In this document: positions 25,192 through 34,384 of the stretch, piece after piece | Layout of the letters: the number at the start of each line of letters is the position of its first letter | Position numbering within the stretch: the first letter of the stretch is position 1 | The notes under the pieces: generated by a model | The model's input: the letters and a program-made list of their open reading frames with translations, nothing else | What the model was told of the DNA's origin: nothing | Databases searched by the model: none | Made by a program: the position numbers and the translations under genes | Assembly: GCF_025147465.1 (NCBI RefSeq) | Contig: NZ_JALXOZ010000001.1 | Coordinates: 124,001 to 188,000 of the forward strand | Length of the DNA: 64,000 nucleotides | Source: Dermabacter sp. p3-SID358 | GTDB lineage: Bacteria > Actinomycetota > Actinomycetes > Actinomycetales > Dermabacteraceae | Direction of reading: 5' to 3'

Positions 25192-28022
25192 ACGACAACG
25201 ACAGGGACCTTCGCGCAAGCTTCACCGACCGTTTCTCGTTTCGTCTCGACCCATTCCAGGTGAGCGCGATGGATGCTCTCGATCGAGGCAGCTCCGTGCT
25301 CGTGGCGGCTCCTACCGGGGCCGGGAAAACGATCGCGGGCGAATACGCGGTTCACCGGGCAATCGCCCACGGGGTGAAAGTCTTCTACACAACGCCCATC
25401 AAGGCTCTGAGCAACCAGAAATACCAAGAACTCGTGGAATGGCTCGGGCATGAGGCGGTAGGTCTCGTGACAGGCGACGTCAACATTAATTCGGAGGCGC
25501 AGGTCGTGGTCATGACGACCGAGATCCTCCGCAATATGATGTACGCCGATTCGCCCACACTGTATTCGCTCGGGTACGTCGTCATGGACGAGGTCCACTA
25601 CCTTGCTGACCGAATGCGCGGTCCCGTGTGGGAAGAGATCATCATTCACTTACCGCGCAGCGTTCAGCTCGTGGCGTTAAGCGCGACCGTGTCGAACGTC
25701 GAGGAATTCGGCGCGTGGATCGAGGAAGTGCGCGGAAGTACCGAAGTGATTGTCTCTGAGCGTCGACCGATCCCTCTGTGGCAGCACGTTCTGAGCGACC
25801 ACGAGCTCATCGATGTTTTCCTTGACGAGGACGGCAACGCGACGCCTTCACACGGTCCTTTCGCCCACAGGCGTTACCGAGAGGTGAATCCTGTGCTCGC
25901 CGAGATTGGCAAGGATACGTGGAACGACGTCCCCACGGGACACCACTACGGCGGCAAACGCCATAGGCGCGGCCGTAAGGGAGGAAGGTCGGGGCGCCGT
26001 GGGTATCGCGACCGTCGAAACGATCAGCGCGGCCCCCACCGCTCGAATCGCCACGACCAAAGGATGCGTCCCCGCGCGATGAGTCGGGCCGATGTTGTTT
26101 TTCTTCTTGAGAAGCGTGGGATGCTGCCCGCAATCTTCTTCATTTTTTCCAGAAGCGGCTGCGACCAAGCCGTCGCGCAGCTCATGCGCGCTCACGTGCG
26201 CCTCACGGACGACGCCGAACGATCTCAGATCAAAGAGGCTTTCCGGGCCGCACTCGGGGATCTGCGCGCAGACGATTACGACGCACTGGGAATCGAACGG
26301 ATCGAACGCGCGGCCATGAACGGCCTCGCCGCTCACCACGCCGGACAGCTGCCAGCGGTGAAAGCCGTGATCGAGGACCTCTTTGCACGCGGCCTGGTGA
26401 AAGTCGTGTGCGCAACGGAGACGCTCGCGCTCGGGATAAACATGCCCGCACGGACGGTCGTTCTCGACAAGCTCACCAAGTTCAACGGAACCGAGCACGC
26501 GAAGATCACCCCGGGGGAGTACACGCAGCTCACGGGCCGCGCGGGGAGGCGCGGTATCGACGTCGAGGGCCACGCCGTCGTGGTCGTTGGTTCTTCCGTC
26601 GCGGCCCAGGATGTTGCGGGGCTGGCATCGACCAGAACATACAAACTGCGCTCTGCGTTCAGGCCTACGTACAACATGGCCGTCAACCTTCTCGGTCGCT
26701 ATAGCCTCGATGAGGCCTACGAAACTCTTGAAAGCAGTTTCGCCCAATTCCACACCGACCGCAGTGTCGTGACCGAAGCTCGCAAGGCGCGTGAAAAGCA
26801 GGACATTGCCGAGCAATACCGGGAGGCGATGCACTGCTCGAAGGGTGACATTGCTGAATACGCGGATATCCTCGAGAAGATCTCGGCGCGCGAGAAGGAA
26901 TTGAGCCGCAACCGCGCCGACAAGCAGCGCGAGCGCACCCGCTCGATCGTGGGCAAGCTTCGGCGCGGTGAGATCATCGCCATTCCTGGCGGCCGCCGCT
27001 CAGGGTTCGCGGTGGTCATCGACCACGACAAAACCGTACGAGGCCCGCGAGTATGGGTGATCACGCGAGAGGGTCAACTGCGGGACCTCTACACTGAAGA
27101 TTTCACCGCGAGCCCCATGGTTCTCGAAAAGATGCGCGTGCCTTCGCTTGATCGTGTGCGCAGTGCACGGGTGCGCAAGGACACTGCTTCGGCACTTCGA
27201 GAAAAGCTCCGCGGGGAGGAATCACCCCGTCAAGCCGTAAGAGCTCGCTCGAGCGAAAAGCAATCAAATCCCCACCACGATTCGATGCTCGTGGAGCTTC
27301 GTGAAGCGTTGCGCACGCATCCTTGTCATCACTGCGAGGAGCGAGAGCAGCACATGCGATGGATTTCGCGCTACCGAAAGGCCGCGCGCGAAGCAGCCCG
27401 TTTTGAGCGGAGTGTTGCGCACCGCACGTCGCAGCTCGTGCGGCAGTTCGACCGGGTTCGGGCGGTTCTCGAGGCACTCGGGTACGTCGCGGAGGCCGAC
27501 GCCAGCCGGCACGTGAGCGTGACGGCAAAAGGGGAGCTGTTGCAGCGCATCTACTCCGAACGTGACCTCATCGTGTGCGAGGCTCTTGACCAGGGAGTAT
27601 TGGAGGATCTCTCGCCCGCAGCCCTCGCCGCTGTCGCAAGCGCACTCAGCTACGAACCTCGGCGCGAAGAGGGCGGCGGCGAAGATCACGACGATCGCAC
27701 TGTTTCTCGCGCTCTTTATGCAGTATCGGTCCTGGCCGATGACATCAACGTGCACGAACGTCGCGCGGGTTTGGAGCAGACCCCCGCGCCTCATCCGGGT
27801 CTTTGCTCGGCTGTTTATCGCTGGGCACAGGGGGAGGGCTTCGCGCAATCAGTAGGAAATGCTCCCGTCGCCCCGGGGGACTTCGTTCGACACGTCCGGC
27901 AAGTAATCGATCTCCTTGACCACCTCGCTCATGTTCCAGGAGAGGCCTACGCAGGGGCCGCGGCGACCGCGCGCAAGTCCCGCCTTCAGCTTTTGCGCGG
28001 GATCGTGGCCCAAGATATGTAA
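25188..28022 (+). CDS. helY: Ski2-like DEAD/DEAH-box RNA helicase
   Basis: A 944-aa superfamily 2 helicase related to yeast Ski2/Mtr4, thought to act in RNA turnover. RecA-like domain 1 has APTGAGKT, DEVHYL and SATVSN. Domain 2 has QLTGRAGRRGID. A DSHCT-type helical domain closes the protein. Between the RecA domains is an unusual basic insert rich in Arg, Gly and His (encoded near 25940-26080), unlike its flanks. ATG 25188 overlaps the kinase stop by 4 nt. No exonuclease partner is adjacent; an RNB nuclease is at 39159. Confidence 0.95.
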   Translation: MNDNDRDLRASFTDRFSFRLDPFQVSAMDALDRGSSVLVAAPTGAGKTIAGEYAVHRAIAHGVKVFYTTPIKALSNQKYQELVEWLGHEAVGLVTGDVNINSEAQVVVMTTEILRNMMYADSPTLYSLGYVVMDEVHYLADRMRGPVWEEIIIHLPRSVQLVALSATVSNVEEFGAWIEEVRGSTEVIVSERRPIPLWQHVLSDHELIDVFLDEDGNATPSHGPFAHRRYREVNPVLAEIGKDTWNDVPTGHHYGGKRHRRGRKGGRSGRRGYRDRRNDQRGPHRSNRHDQRMRPRAMSRADVVFLLEKRGMLPAIFFIFSRSGCDQAVAQLMRAHVRLTDDAERSQIKEAFRAALGDLRADDYDALGIERIERAAMNGLAAHHAGQLPAVKAVIEDLFARGLVKVVCATETLALGINMPARTVVLDKLTKFNGTEHAKITPGEYTQLTGRAGRRGIDVEGHAVVVVGSSVAAQDVAGLASTRTYKLRSAFRPTYNMAVNLLGRYSLDEAYETLESSFAQFHTDRSVVTEARKAREKQDIAEQYREAMHCSKGDIAEYADILEKISAREKELSRNRADKQRERTRSIVGKLRRGEIIAIPGGRRSGFAVVIDHDKTVRGPRVWVITREGQLRDLYTEDFTASPMVLEKMRVPSLDRVRSARVRKDTASALREKLRGEESPRQAVRARSSEKQSNPHHDSMLVELREALRTHPCHHCEEREQHMRWISRYRKAAREAARFERSVAHRTSQLVRQFDRVRAVLEALGYVAEADASRHVSVTAKGELLQRIYSERDLIVCEALDQGVLEDLSPAALAAVASALSYEPRREEGGGEDHDDRTVSRALYAVSVLADDINVHERRAGLEQTPAPHPGLCSAVYRWAQGEGFAQSVGNAPVAPGDFVRHVRQVIDLLDHLAHVPGEAYAGAAATARKSRLQLLRGIVAQDM

Positions 28023-28162
28023 AAGCGCTGTCTTGAGAAACAGTCGAGGTCGAAACACCGGTGAAGGCGAGGAATGTCGGGTAAGAAGATGCGCGTGTGT
28101 GTGGGTGGCGCTGCCACACCTCCACCGTTCCTTCGCCGCTTCTTCTGTGCGGGGTGTCGCAC

Positions 28163-29773
28163 GTGAAGGATGAGAAGCACAAAGCCGCGAGCGACACTCG
28201 CGAAATCCTTGTTCCCCATTTCGAGGGTGAAAAATTTACGCCCCCGTTTGTTGCCCTTGTGAGCGCCGTCGTTGGTGGGTTGCTCTTCCACCTGGCATTT
28301 GATCCCTATGGCCTTTGGGGTCTCCTTCCGCTCGCACTCGGAGCCCTCTATTTTGCGTCGTTCACGCGCCGGTGGGTCGTCGCGTTTGTGAGTGGACTTC
28401 TGTTTGGGACGAGTGCGTTTATCCCACTGTTTTCGTGGGCCAGCATTTACGCGGGTCTGGGCCCGCATCTCGCGCTTGCGGTTTTCGAAGCTCTCTTCAT
28501 CGCTGCCTTTAGCGTGCTTGCCCGGTTCATCCTCGTACGAAGAGGCATCCGTTTTTCGAGCAGCGTGGGAATCGCGTGCCTGTGGGCGATGGTGGAGTTT
28601 GCCCGCTCCAGCGTGCCGTGGGGTGGTCTGTCCTGGGGGATGAGTGCATTCGCTTACGCTGAATCCCCTCTATTGAACTTTGGCCCGTGGCTGGGGGTGA
28701 CCGGGCTCGGCGCTGTCTCGGGATTGCTCGGCGCTTATGTCTTGAGTACCGCGTGTTCACTGACGTTCCGCAGAGCCCGCGGATCCAATGGCATGCACGC
28801 CGTATGGCCCGCCTCCGTTGCGATCATTCTCGTACTGTTCGCGCTCGTGACGCCCAGACCCGCCAATTCCGTCGATTCAGGGCATCACTCGATTCGAGTA
28901 GCCGGCATTCAAGGCAACATCGAACGCCCCAAAGCTGGTTCGTACTACATTCCCGACACGATGTTTGCGAACCACGTGAAGCAGATGCGCGATTTCCTCG
29001 CGAGCGGCGGCCATGCTCAACTCGTCGTATGGCCCGAGGATTCGACCGGCTGGGACGTGCAAAGAAAGCCTGAGCGTATGGAAGCGCTCAAGGAGCTCGC
29101 TGATGAGGCGGGTGCGCCGATTCTCGTCGGCACGCAGCACCCCAATGGTACTCAAGCGCGCTTCAATACCTCGGTCCTCGTTGACGAGAAGGGCCCCACG
29201 GGCCAGGAGTACACGAAACGGCACCCCGTTCCTTTTGGTGAGTACATCCCGCATCGCGACTTCTTTTCGAAGATCACCAACAAGGTTTCACTCGTCGATC
29301 GAGACATGACTCCCGGCAACAAGGTTGGCGTGCTTGACGTTTCCGGTGCCAAGGTCGGGGTTCTGATTTGCTTTGAGATCGCTTATGAGCAGAGCGTCGC
29401 AGATACCGTGAACGCAGGCGCCGAGCTCCTCATCGTGCAGTCCAACAACGCGCTGTTTCTCGACTCCCACGAGTCAATCCAGCAACTCGCCCAAGCCAAG
29501 GTGTTCGCTGTGATTTCGGGGCGTAGCGTCGTCCACGTTTCCACCGTCGGTGACTCCGCCATCTTCACTCCAGAAGGCCGCCGACTCACAGGTCTCGATC
29601 ATTGGACGGAAGGATCGATGGTTGCCGACGTTCCTGTCCGTACGGGCCTCACGCCTGCGATGCAGCACGGCAACGTCATTAAAGGAATCATCGCGGCCCT
29701 CGCGGGCGTTGTACTTCTTGCCAGTGTCATCGCACCGCCACGAACGATCAAAGAAAGGCGCTCACGCTCGTGA
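28163..29773 (+). CDS. lnt: Apolipoprotein N-acyltransferase
   Basis: Adds the third acyl chain to the N-terminal cysteine of lipoproteins. Multiple N-terminal membrane helices are followed by a nitrilase-like domain. The catalytic triad is visible: Glu in VVWPEDSTGW, Lys in YTKRHPVPFGEYIP, and Cys in GVLICFEIAYE. The protein is about 536 aa from GTG 28163. Reading could begin at GTG 28097 or GTG 28154; none has a strong ribosome site. The stop overlaps the Ppm-type glycosyltransferase as GTGA. In mycobacteria the two activities are fused in Ppm1. Confidence 0.92.
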   Translation: MKDEKHKAASDTREILVPHFEGEKFTPPFVALVSAVVGGLLFHLAFDPYGLWGLLPLALGALYFASFTRRWVVAFVSGLLFGTSAFIPLFSWASIYAGLGPHLALAVFEALFIAAFSVLARFILVRRGIRFSSSVGIACLWAMVEFARSSVPWGGLSWGMSAFAYAESPLLNFGPWLGVTGLGAVSGLLGAYVLSTACSLTFRRARGSNGMHAVWPASVAIILVLFALVTPRPANSVDSGHHSIRVAGIQGNIERPKAGSYYIPDTMFANHVKQMRDFLASGGHAQLVVWPEDSTGWDVQRKPERMEALKELADEAGAPILVGTQHPNGTQARFNTSVLVDEKGPTGQEYTKRHPVPFGEYIPHRDFFSKITNKVSLVDRDMTPGNKVGVLDVSGAKVGVLICFEIAYEQSVADTVNAGAELLIVQSNNALFLDSHESIQQLAQAKVFAVISGRSVVHVSTVGDSAIFTPEGRRLTGLDHWTEGSMVADVPVRTGLTPAMQHGNVIKGIIAALAGVVLLASVIAPPRTIKERRSRS

Positions 29774-30516
29774 CCACTCTCGTCATCATCCCCACCTATA
29801 ACGAGATCGATGCGCTTCCGCCCACTCTCGAAAGGCTGAGAAATGCTGAGCCCGGGGCCCATGTGCTCGTCGTTGATGATGGCTCACCGGACGGCACGGG
29901 GGAGTGGGCCGACAAGGTCGCCAAGAATGATGCGCACGTGCACGTGCTTCACCGCACCGAGAAGGGCGGTCTCGGGCCCGCGTATCTCGCAGGATTCGCG
30001 TGGGGGCTTGAAGAAGGTTACGACGTGCTATGCGAAATGGACGCCGACTCCTCGCATAGGCCGGAGCAGCTCGGAAGGCTCCTCACCGCGATCGAGCGCG
30101 GTGCGGATCTCGCTATCGGCTCGCGTTGGGTGAAGGGCGGGGCGGTTCATCATTGGCCGCTGAATCGCGAACTTCTTTCTCGCGGCGCCAACAGTTACGT
30201 CAATATCGCTCTTGGTCTCGGGGTAAAGGATGCAACCGCAGGCTTTCGAGCCTTCCGCTCCGACGTCCTCACGCACGTTCTCGCCGGCGAAGCTGTCGCG
30301 AGCCAAGGCTATTGTTTTCAGGTCGATATGACGCGCAGAGTTCGCGCCGAAGGCTTCGTAATCCGCGAGGTCCCCATCGATTTTGACGAGCGCGAGCACG
30401 GCGAATCCAAAATGAGCTCGGCGATCATTCGCGAGGCGATGGTGCGAGTGACGCAGTGGGGCCTCGAGCACCGGCTCGCGCAGGCGCGCAACCTCGCGAA
30501 AGCAGGTGTTCGATGA
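29770..30516 (+). CDS. Polyprenol-phosphate mannosyltransferase (Ppm-type)
   Basis: A GT2-family enzyme that transfers mannose from GDP-mannose to polyprenyl phosphate, supplying lipid-linked mannose for glycolipids and protein O-mannosylation. The 248-aa protein has VIIPTYNE at the start, VVDDGSPDGT, the metal-binding EMDADSSH (DxD) and GSRWVKGG, then DATAGFRAF near the catalytic site. It lacks the C-terminal membrane helices of DPM1-type III enzymes, like mycobacterial Ppm1 domain 2. It is coupled to lnt by a 4-nt overlap and to fxsA by ATGA. Confidence 0.92.
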   Translation: MTTLVIIPTYNEIDALPPTLERLRNAEPGAHVLVVDDGSPDGTGEWADKVAKNDAHVHVLHRTEKGGLGPAYLAGFAWGLEEGYDVLCEMDADSSHRPEQLGRLLTAIERGADLAIGSRWVKGGAVHHWPLNRELLSRGANSYVNIALGLGVKDATAGFRAFRSDVLTHVLAGEAVASQGYCFQVDMTRRVRAEGFVIREVPIDFDEREHGESKMSSAIIREAMVRVTQWGLEHRLAQARNLAKAGVR

Positions 30517-31127
30517 GCAAGCCTCAGAAGACGCGTTCGATTCCCGCATGGGCGCTACCGATTGGCGCCATCTTTCTCGGCATCCTCGAAATCGCCATCC
30601 TTATCTGGATTGGTTCCGCGACGCGCTGGTGGGTCCCGCTGCTGCTCATCGCTCTCGGTTGGGTCGTGGGGTTTGCGCTCCTGCTCTCCGCTGGGCAGCA
30701 GTCGATTACGCGGATCATTTCACTGTGGCGGGCCGCAACCGGGCGAGGGGAGCGCAAGAAGCACCTCTCGCGCCCAGCGTTTACCCTGATCTCCGCCGTG
30801 CTGTTCTTTTTCCCCGGCATCCTCACTGACATCGCGGGCCTCATCCTTCTTTTTACTCCCGTACAGGAAAAAACACTCACGTCAATCGGCCTCGGTTCGG
30901 CCTCCTCTTCAAGGCGCATCCTCTTTACCTCCGATCGTGGGGCGTCCATCGAGAGCGAAATCGTCATCGATACCACCAAGCAAGCGTCGGACCCTCGCGG
31001 TAGCTCCGCCTCATCCGGCCCCGCTCACGAGAGCGACGAACTTCCGCGGATCAAGGGGAACGATCGGCCACAGCGAGAGAGCGGAGATGGAAAAACGCCG
31101 CCCCCTTTCGAGGGCGACGTTCTCTAA
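30513..31127 (+). CDS. fxsA: FxsA family membrane protein
   Basis: A 204-aa protein. The first 140 residues match FxsA, a cytoplasmic-membrane protein named in E. coli for relieving exclusion of phage T7 by F plasmids. Three to four hydrophobic segments are seen: IGAIFLGILEIAILIWIGS, WWVPLLLIALGWVVGFALLL and a C-terminal one around FFFPGILTDIAGLILLFTP, which is the family hallmark. The last 60 residues are polar and probably disordered. It is the end of the lnt run and is followed by a convergent rbpA. Confidence 0.88.
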   Translation: MSKPQKTRSIPAWALPIGAIFLGILEIAILIWIGSATRWWVPLLLIALGWVVGFALLLSAGQQSITRIISLWRAATGRGERKKHLSRPAFTLISAVLFFFPGILTDIAGLILLFTPVQEKTLTSIGLGSASSSRRILFTSDRGASIESEIVIDTTKQASDPRGSSASSGPAHESDELPRIKGNDRPQRESGDGKTPPPFEGDVL

Positions 31128-31166
31128 GACTCTCAGCACCCGGTGTGGAAGACCGGGCTTGCGCCG

Positions 31167-31520
31167 TTACAGGAAGTGACGGTTCGAGTGGAGCTTGCCT
31201 GCGCGCAGCAATTCGAGGCGCTTGTCGAGAAGCTCCTGAAGTTCTTCCTCCGAGCGGCGCTCGAGCAGCATGTCCCAGTGCGTGCGCTGAGGCTTACCGG
31301 GCTTGCCTTCGGGTTTTTCGTGATCGCGAAGAACGGCCGTTTCACCGCAACGGCACTCCCACACGAGGGGCACATCGGCTTCAACCGAAAACGGGAGAAT
31401 GATGATGTGCTTGTTTGGGCAGTCGTACTTCGCTTCCTGGCGCGGAGCGGCAAGAACGCCGTCGTCCGTTTCCATCGAGAGCGAACCGAGCCGGGTGCCT
31501 CGCAGTGAGCGAGAGTTCAT
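31167..31520 (-). CDS. rbpA: RNA polymerase-binding protein RbpA
   Basis: Actinobacteria-specific partner of RNA polymerase that stabilises open complexes with the principal sigma factor. The 117-aa protein has the N-terminal tail SLRGTRLGSLSMETD, the APRQ basic linker, and the C-terminal sigma-interacting domain QRTHWDMLLERRSEEELQELL. The core domain has C34, H38, C56 and C58, so this is a zinc-binding type as in Streptomyces rather than the zinc-free mycobacterial form. No clear ribosome site precedes ATG 31520; a weak GTAGGT box six bases upstream may make it leaderless. Confidence 0.96.
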   Translation of the reverse strand: MNSRSLRGTRLGSLSMETDDGVLAAPRQEAKYDCPNKHIIILPFSVEADVPLVWECRCGETAVLRDHEKPEGKPGKPQRTHWDMLLERRSEEELQELLDKRLELLRAGKLHSNRHFL

Positions 31521-31582
31521 CGAGCGACCTACTTCCCTACCTTGTGGGTTATGGACCTATTCCGCGGCTATTCGCCGGGCAA

Positions 31583-32419
31583 TCACGATCCGTCAACGCT
31601 TCGGCCGGTGTGGATATTCCCCGGTCCCGTACGGCGTGTGGCACGGGCCTCGCGAACGTTCACGAGCCGATCAGTACGGTTACTCACGATACCATCCACC
31701 CCCATGTCGAGCAGACGGTGCATGAGTCGCTCTTCGTCGATCGTCCACGCGTGTACCTCGCACCCCGTTCGGTGTGCAGCTGCAACAAAGCGCGGCGTGA
31801 TGACGTGGATTCCCCTGAAGCGGACTGGCACCTGAAGCGCTGCGAACGGCGCAAGTATTCTCGCGCTCAGGAACTCGGTTCCGAGGTGGGAGGAGGCGAG
31901 GAAAGCGGCAACGGTTGTGCGAGACGCACTCGCCATGACCGGATAACCGCACGCCTTGCTTGCCCGGGTAACGACCTCTTTCGCGATTTTCGGGTCGAAG
32001 CTCGTGAGACACACGCGCCTGCCCGCTCCGGTTCGTTCAATGGCCGACACGGTTGGAGCGATTGCGCGAGCGGACTTCACGTCGATGTTGAACAGCGCAG
32101 ATGGAAATGACGCGAGCGCTTCATCGAGGCGAGTGATCTCTCCCGCATCCTGGATTCGAACAGACCTAAGCGCCTTCCACGATGTGTCAGCAACAACGCG
32201 ATCATCGCCCGCGACGACACGTGCAAGAGTCGGATCGTGAAAGGTGAGCGCTACTGCGTCGCTCGTGGCCTGGACATCCGTTTCGAGAACATCGGCACCT
32301 TCCAGGAGGGCGGCTTGAAATGCCTCGAGCGTATTCTCGCCTCCATCCGGCGCGAACCCACGATGCGCAATCGCTCGGGGAAGGGGACCGGAGAAGTAAC
32401 GTCGCCTCTTTACGCTCAT
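31583..32419 (-). CDS. Glycerophosphodiester phosphodiesterase
   Basis: Hydrolyses glycerophosphodiesters to glycerol 3-phosphate and an alcohol. The 278-aa TIM-barrel protein has IAHRGFAPDGGENTLEAF, ETDVQATSD and LTFHDPTL, which contain the metal-binding Glu/Asp and the two catalytic histidines. It carries no signal peptide, so it acts in the cytoplasm. ATG 32419 overlaps the SURF1 stop by 4 nt. Its end lies 62 bases upstream of the rbpA start, so rbpA could be read from this transcript as well. Confidence 0.93.
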   Translation of the reverse strand: MSVKRRRYFSGPLPRAIAHRGFAPDGGENTLEAFQAALLEGADVLETDVQATSDAVALTFHDPTLARVVAGDDRVVADTSWKALRSVRIQDAGEITRLDEALASFPSALFNIDVKSARAIAPTVSAIERTGAGRRVCLTSFDPKIAKEVVTRASKACGYPVMASASRTTVAAFLASSHLGTEFLSARILAPFAALQVPVRFRGIHVITPRFVAAAHRTGCEVHAWTIDEERLMHRLLDMGVDGIVSNRTDRLVNVREARATRRTGPGNIHTGRSVDGS

Positions 32420-33348
32420 CCTTCACGCCTTTCCTCAAGAAGAAGATCTTCCTCGTCCTCATCGCTTCCGCTCGATCTACGACGACCTTTGCGCGCAGAA
32501 CCGTAGCGGTGTGACCGGCCGAATGTGGAAATCGGTTCGTGACGTGCAGGCTCAACGGACGCGTGGGTAGCGTCGGACCTGCCCTTTTCTCCCTCTGAGT
32601 GATCGAGCACCGTGCGTCTCGCCGACACCACCAACCCGAGCACGAAGAACGCCGAAAAAATCCACCATTGAAACGCATAGGAGAGATGAGGACCGGTGGA
32701 GGTCTCGGGCTTCGCTAGGGGCGCAAGACCCTCCGGTGCTGCACCGTTTTCGCTTACGGCTTCGCCGTAGGCGCCTTTGAGTACATTCGTGAGCTCAGGT
32801 ACTTGGGCTTCAACATCGGTGGCATTGACGGAGTGGAGCTGCCCCTTGACCTCGGGTCTCTCGGCGAGTCGGGGTTCGCGCGGCCGCAGCCGAGCGACGA
32901 GATCAACCTCGCCATCTGGGACCCTGGGGTGCGTTGCGGGAACCGAATCGGTTTGGCCAGTCTCGATCCACCCGCGAACCACGAGGAGGGTCTGTCCTTC
33001 GGAAGTATGAAATGGCACGAGCTGCCAAAAGCCAACGCTTGAGCCCGACACGCGGTTCCTTACGTAGAGCACGCATGTGGGCTCCATGCAGTAGCGTCCG
33101 CGTGCTTTCACGACCGTGTAGTCATCGCTCGCCGAAAGCCTGGACGCTGCGGAGGCTGGAGCATTACTCAACTCAATCGGTTTGGCATCGTAATGCAGCT
33201 CGATCACGGCGGCTCGAGCGCTCTTTTCTTCGAACCTGTGCAATTGCCAAATACCGAGGCGCACGCACGTGAATGTTGCCAGCACAACAAAAATAAGCGC
33301 GAGTGCCCATCGCCACGTCAGGAGCACGCGGAGATTCTTACCGCTCAC
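32416..33348 (-). CDS. SURF1 family cytochrome oxidase assembly protein
   Basis: Membrane protein that helps insert heme a into aa3-type cytochrome oxidase. The 310-aa protein has a first membrane helix (WRWALALIFVVLATFTCVRLGIWQLHR) with the signature GIWQLHR at its end. A large outer domain contains VRGWIETG, and the second helix is YAFQWWIFSAFFVLGLVV. A C-terminal charged, Arg/Ser/Glu-rich tail of about 60 residues is an extension seen in actinobacteria. It is coupled by 4-nt overlaps to DUF3099 upstream and GDPD downstream. Confidence 0.92.
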   Translation of the reverse strand: MSGKNLRVLLTWRWALALIFVVLATFTCVRLGIWQLHRFEEKSARAAVIELHYDAKPIELSNAPASAASRLSASDDYTVVKARGRYCMEPTCVLYVRNRVSGSSVGFWQLVPFHTSEGQTLLVVRGWIETGQTDSVPATHPRVPDGEVDLVARLRPREPRLAERPEVKGQLHSVNATDVEAQVPELTNVLKGAYGEAVSENGAAPEGLAPLAKPETSTGPHLSYAFQWWIFSAFFVLGLVVSARRTVLDHSEGEKGRSDATHASVEPARHEPISTFGRSHRYGSARKGRRRSSGSDEDEEDLLLEERREG

Positions 33349-33743
33349 GGGCGCTCACCGCCCCATGATTCGCGCACTGTGCCGTCCTCTTCAACCGTGA
33401 TAAATGGCTGGGAAGGCTCCGCAGCGAGAATGAGCGGAGCATGGTTGCCTGGGGCAGGTGCATTGGGCTGTGCACTCGTGGGAACTGCCTGATCGTTAGC
33501 GACGAGGACAGCGAAAAGAGGAAGAATGAGCGCCCCCGCAAGAGCGGCGAGTTTCCACGCACCTGGCACCACAATGATGAGGGCGAGGCAGATCATGCGG
33601 ATCGCCATTGCCACGATGTACGTGCGTGAACGGCGCGACACGTCGACCGAACGAGCAACGGGGATAGCCGCGGGTGAGACTGAAAACGGTGTGTGATCGC
33701 TCGCGGGAGTGGGTGCGGAGTGTTCGAGATGGTTAGTGGGCAT
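33345..33743 (-). CDS. DUF3099 family membrane protein
   Basis: A 132-aa protein with two closely spaced membrane helices, found only in actinobacteria. The family block is RRSRTYIVAMAIRMICLALIIV followed by ALAGALILPLFAVLVAN. The C-terminal tail ends with VEEDGTVRESWG. ATG 33743 is the chosen start; it overlaps the end of the upstream membrane-protein gene by 11 bases. No clear ribosome binding site was seen, in keeping with translation coupled to the upstream gene. Function unknown. It commonly neighbours surf1 in Micrococcales. Confidence 0.85.
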   Translation of the reverse strand: MPTNHLEHSAPTPASDHTPFSVSPAAIPVARSVDVSRRSRTYIVAMAIRMICLALIIVVPGAWKLAALAGALILPLFAVLVANDQAVPTSAQPNAPAPGNHAPLILAAEPSQPFITVEEDGTVRESWGGERP

Positions 33744-34254
33744 GAACAATCGGCGAGGCGGTAGAGAAAAGCGCCGCCGCGGCAGCCCTTTCGCCCTTCG
33801 GCAGCTCATTCATCGCGTATGAATACAGCTCGGAAAAGCCGTACACCGCGGCCGCGACAAGTAGTACGCCCACGAGGCACAAGCACAGATTCACGACCAG
33901 CTTCCTGCGGCGCGCGCGAGGATCGTATGCGCTCAAGGCGCGTGGTTTCTCTTGAGCGAAACCATTGCTATGCGACGAGCTGATATCCACCGGTTCAACA
34001 TGACCCGGAAGTTCGACGCTCGCAGGGTACTCGCCCGGCCGTTCCGAGACGACGGCACTTGCCCGCAACCCTTCGCTGCGCGATACCGGCGCCTTGACAG
34101 CGGGAGAGGGGCCGACGGTTGCCGGGTCGAAATCGAGGCGCCATCCTGCGGGGACTTCCGGCCAGCGAGGATCGGGTTGCCATGATGCCGGGAGATCGCC
34201 TGTGCCCTCGGGGGGTTCCGGCCACGACGGAGGCGGATTAAATCGCGAAGCCAT
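33733..34254 (-). CDS. Membrane protein with Pro/Trp-rich N-terminus
   Basis: A 173-aa protein of unknown function. The N-terminal 45 residues are rich in Pro and Trp (FNPPPSWPEPP, WQPDPRWPEVPAGW), a repeat type found in many actinobacterial membrane proteins. A polar linker with a positive patch (DPRARRRK) precedes one membrane helix (LVVNLCLCLVGVLLVAAAVYGF). A short outer segment follows. GGAGGAG seven bases before ATG 34254 supports the start. It heads the minus-strand run DUF3099, SURF1, GDPD and perhaps rbpA. Confidence 0.75.
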   Translation of the reverse strand: MASRFNPPPSWPEPPEGTGDLPASWQPDPRWPEVPAGWRLDFDPATVGPSPAVKAPVSRSEGLRASAVVSERPGEYPASVELPGHVEPVDISSSHSNGFAQEKPRALSAYDPRARRRKLVVNLCLCLVGVLLVAAAVYGFSELYSYAMNELPKGERAAAAALFSTASPIVHAH

Positions 34255-34384
34255 CGGTGCTCTCCTCCCGAGCGAGAATCAAATCCATGGACGTGCCAGT
34301 CCATCGTAGGCTATGCGTCGGTTCGCGATCTTTAGCGATAGGCTGGGCGACAGATTCATTCTTCCATAGCGTGAAAGGGCTACT

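Noticed and set aside
31128..31166. Small CCCGGT/ACCGGG hairpin between fxsA and rbpA
   Set aside because: Only six base pairs and no T-run on either strand, so it cannot be called a terminator with confidence.
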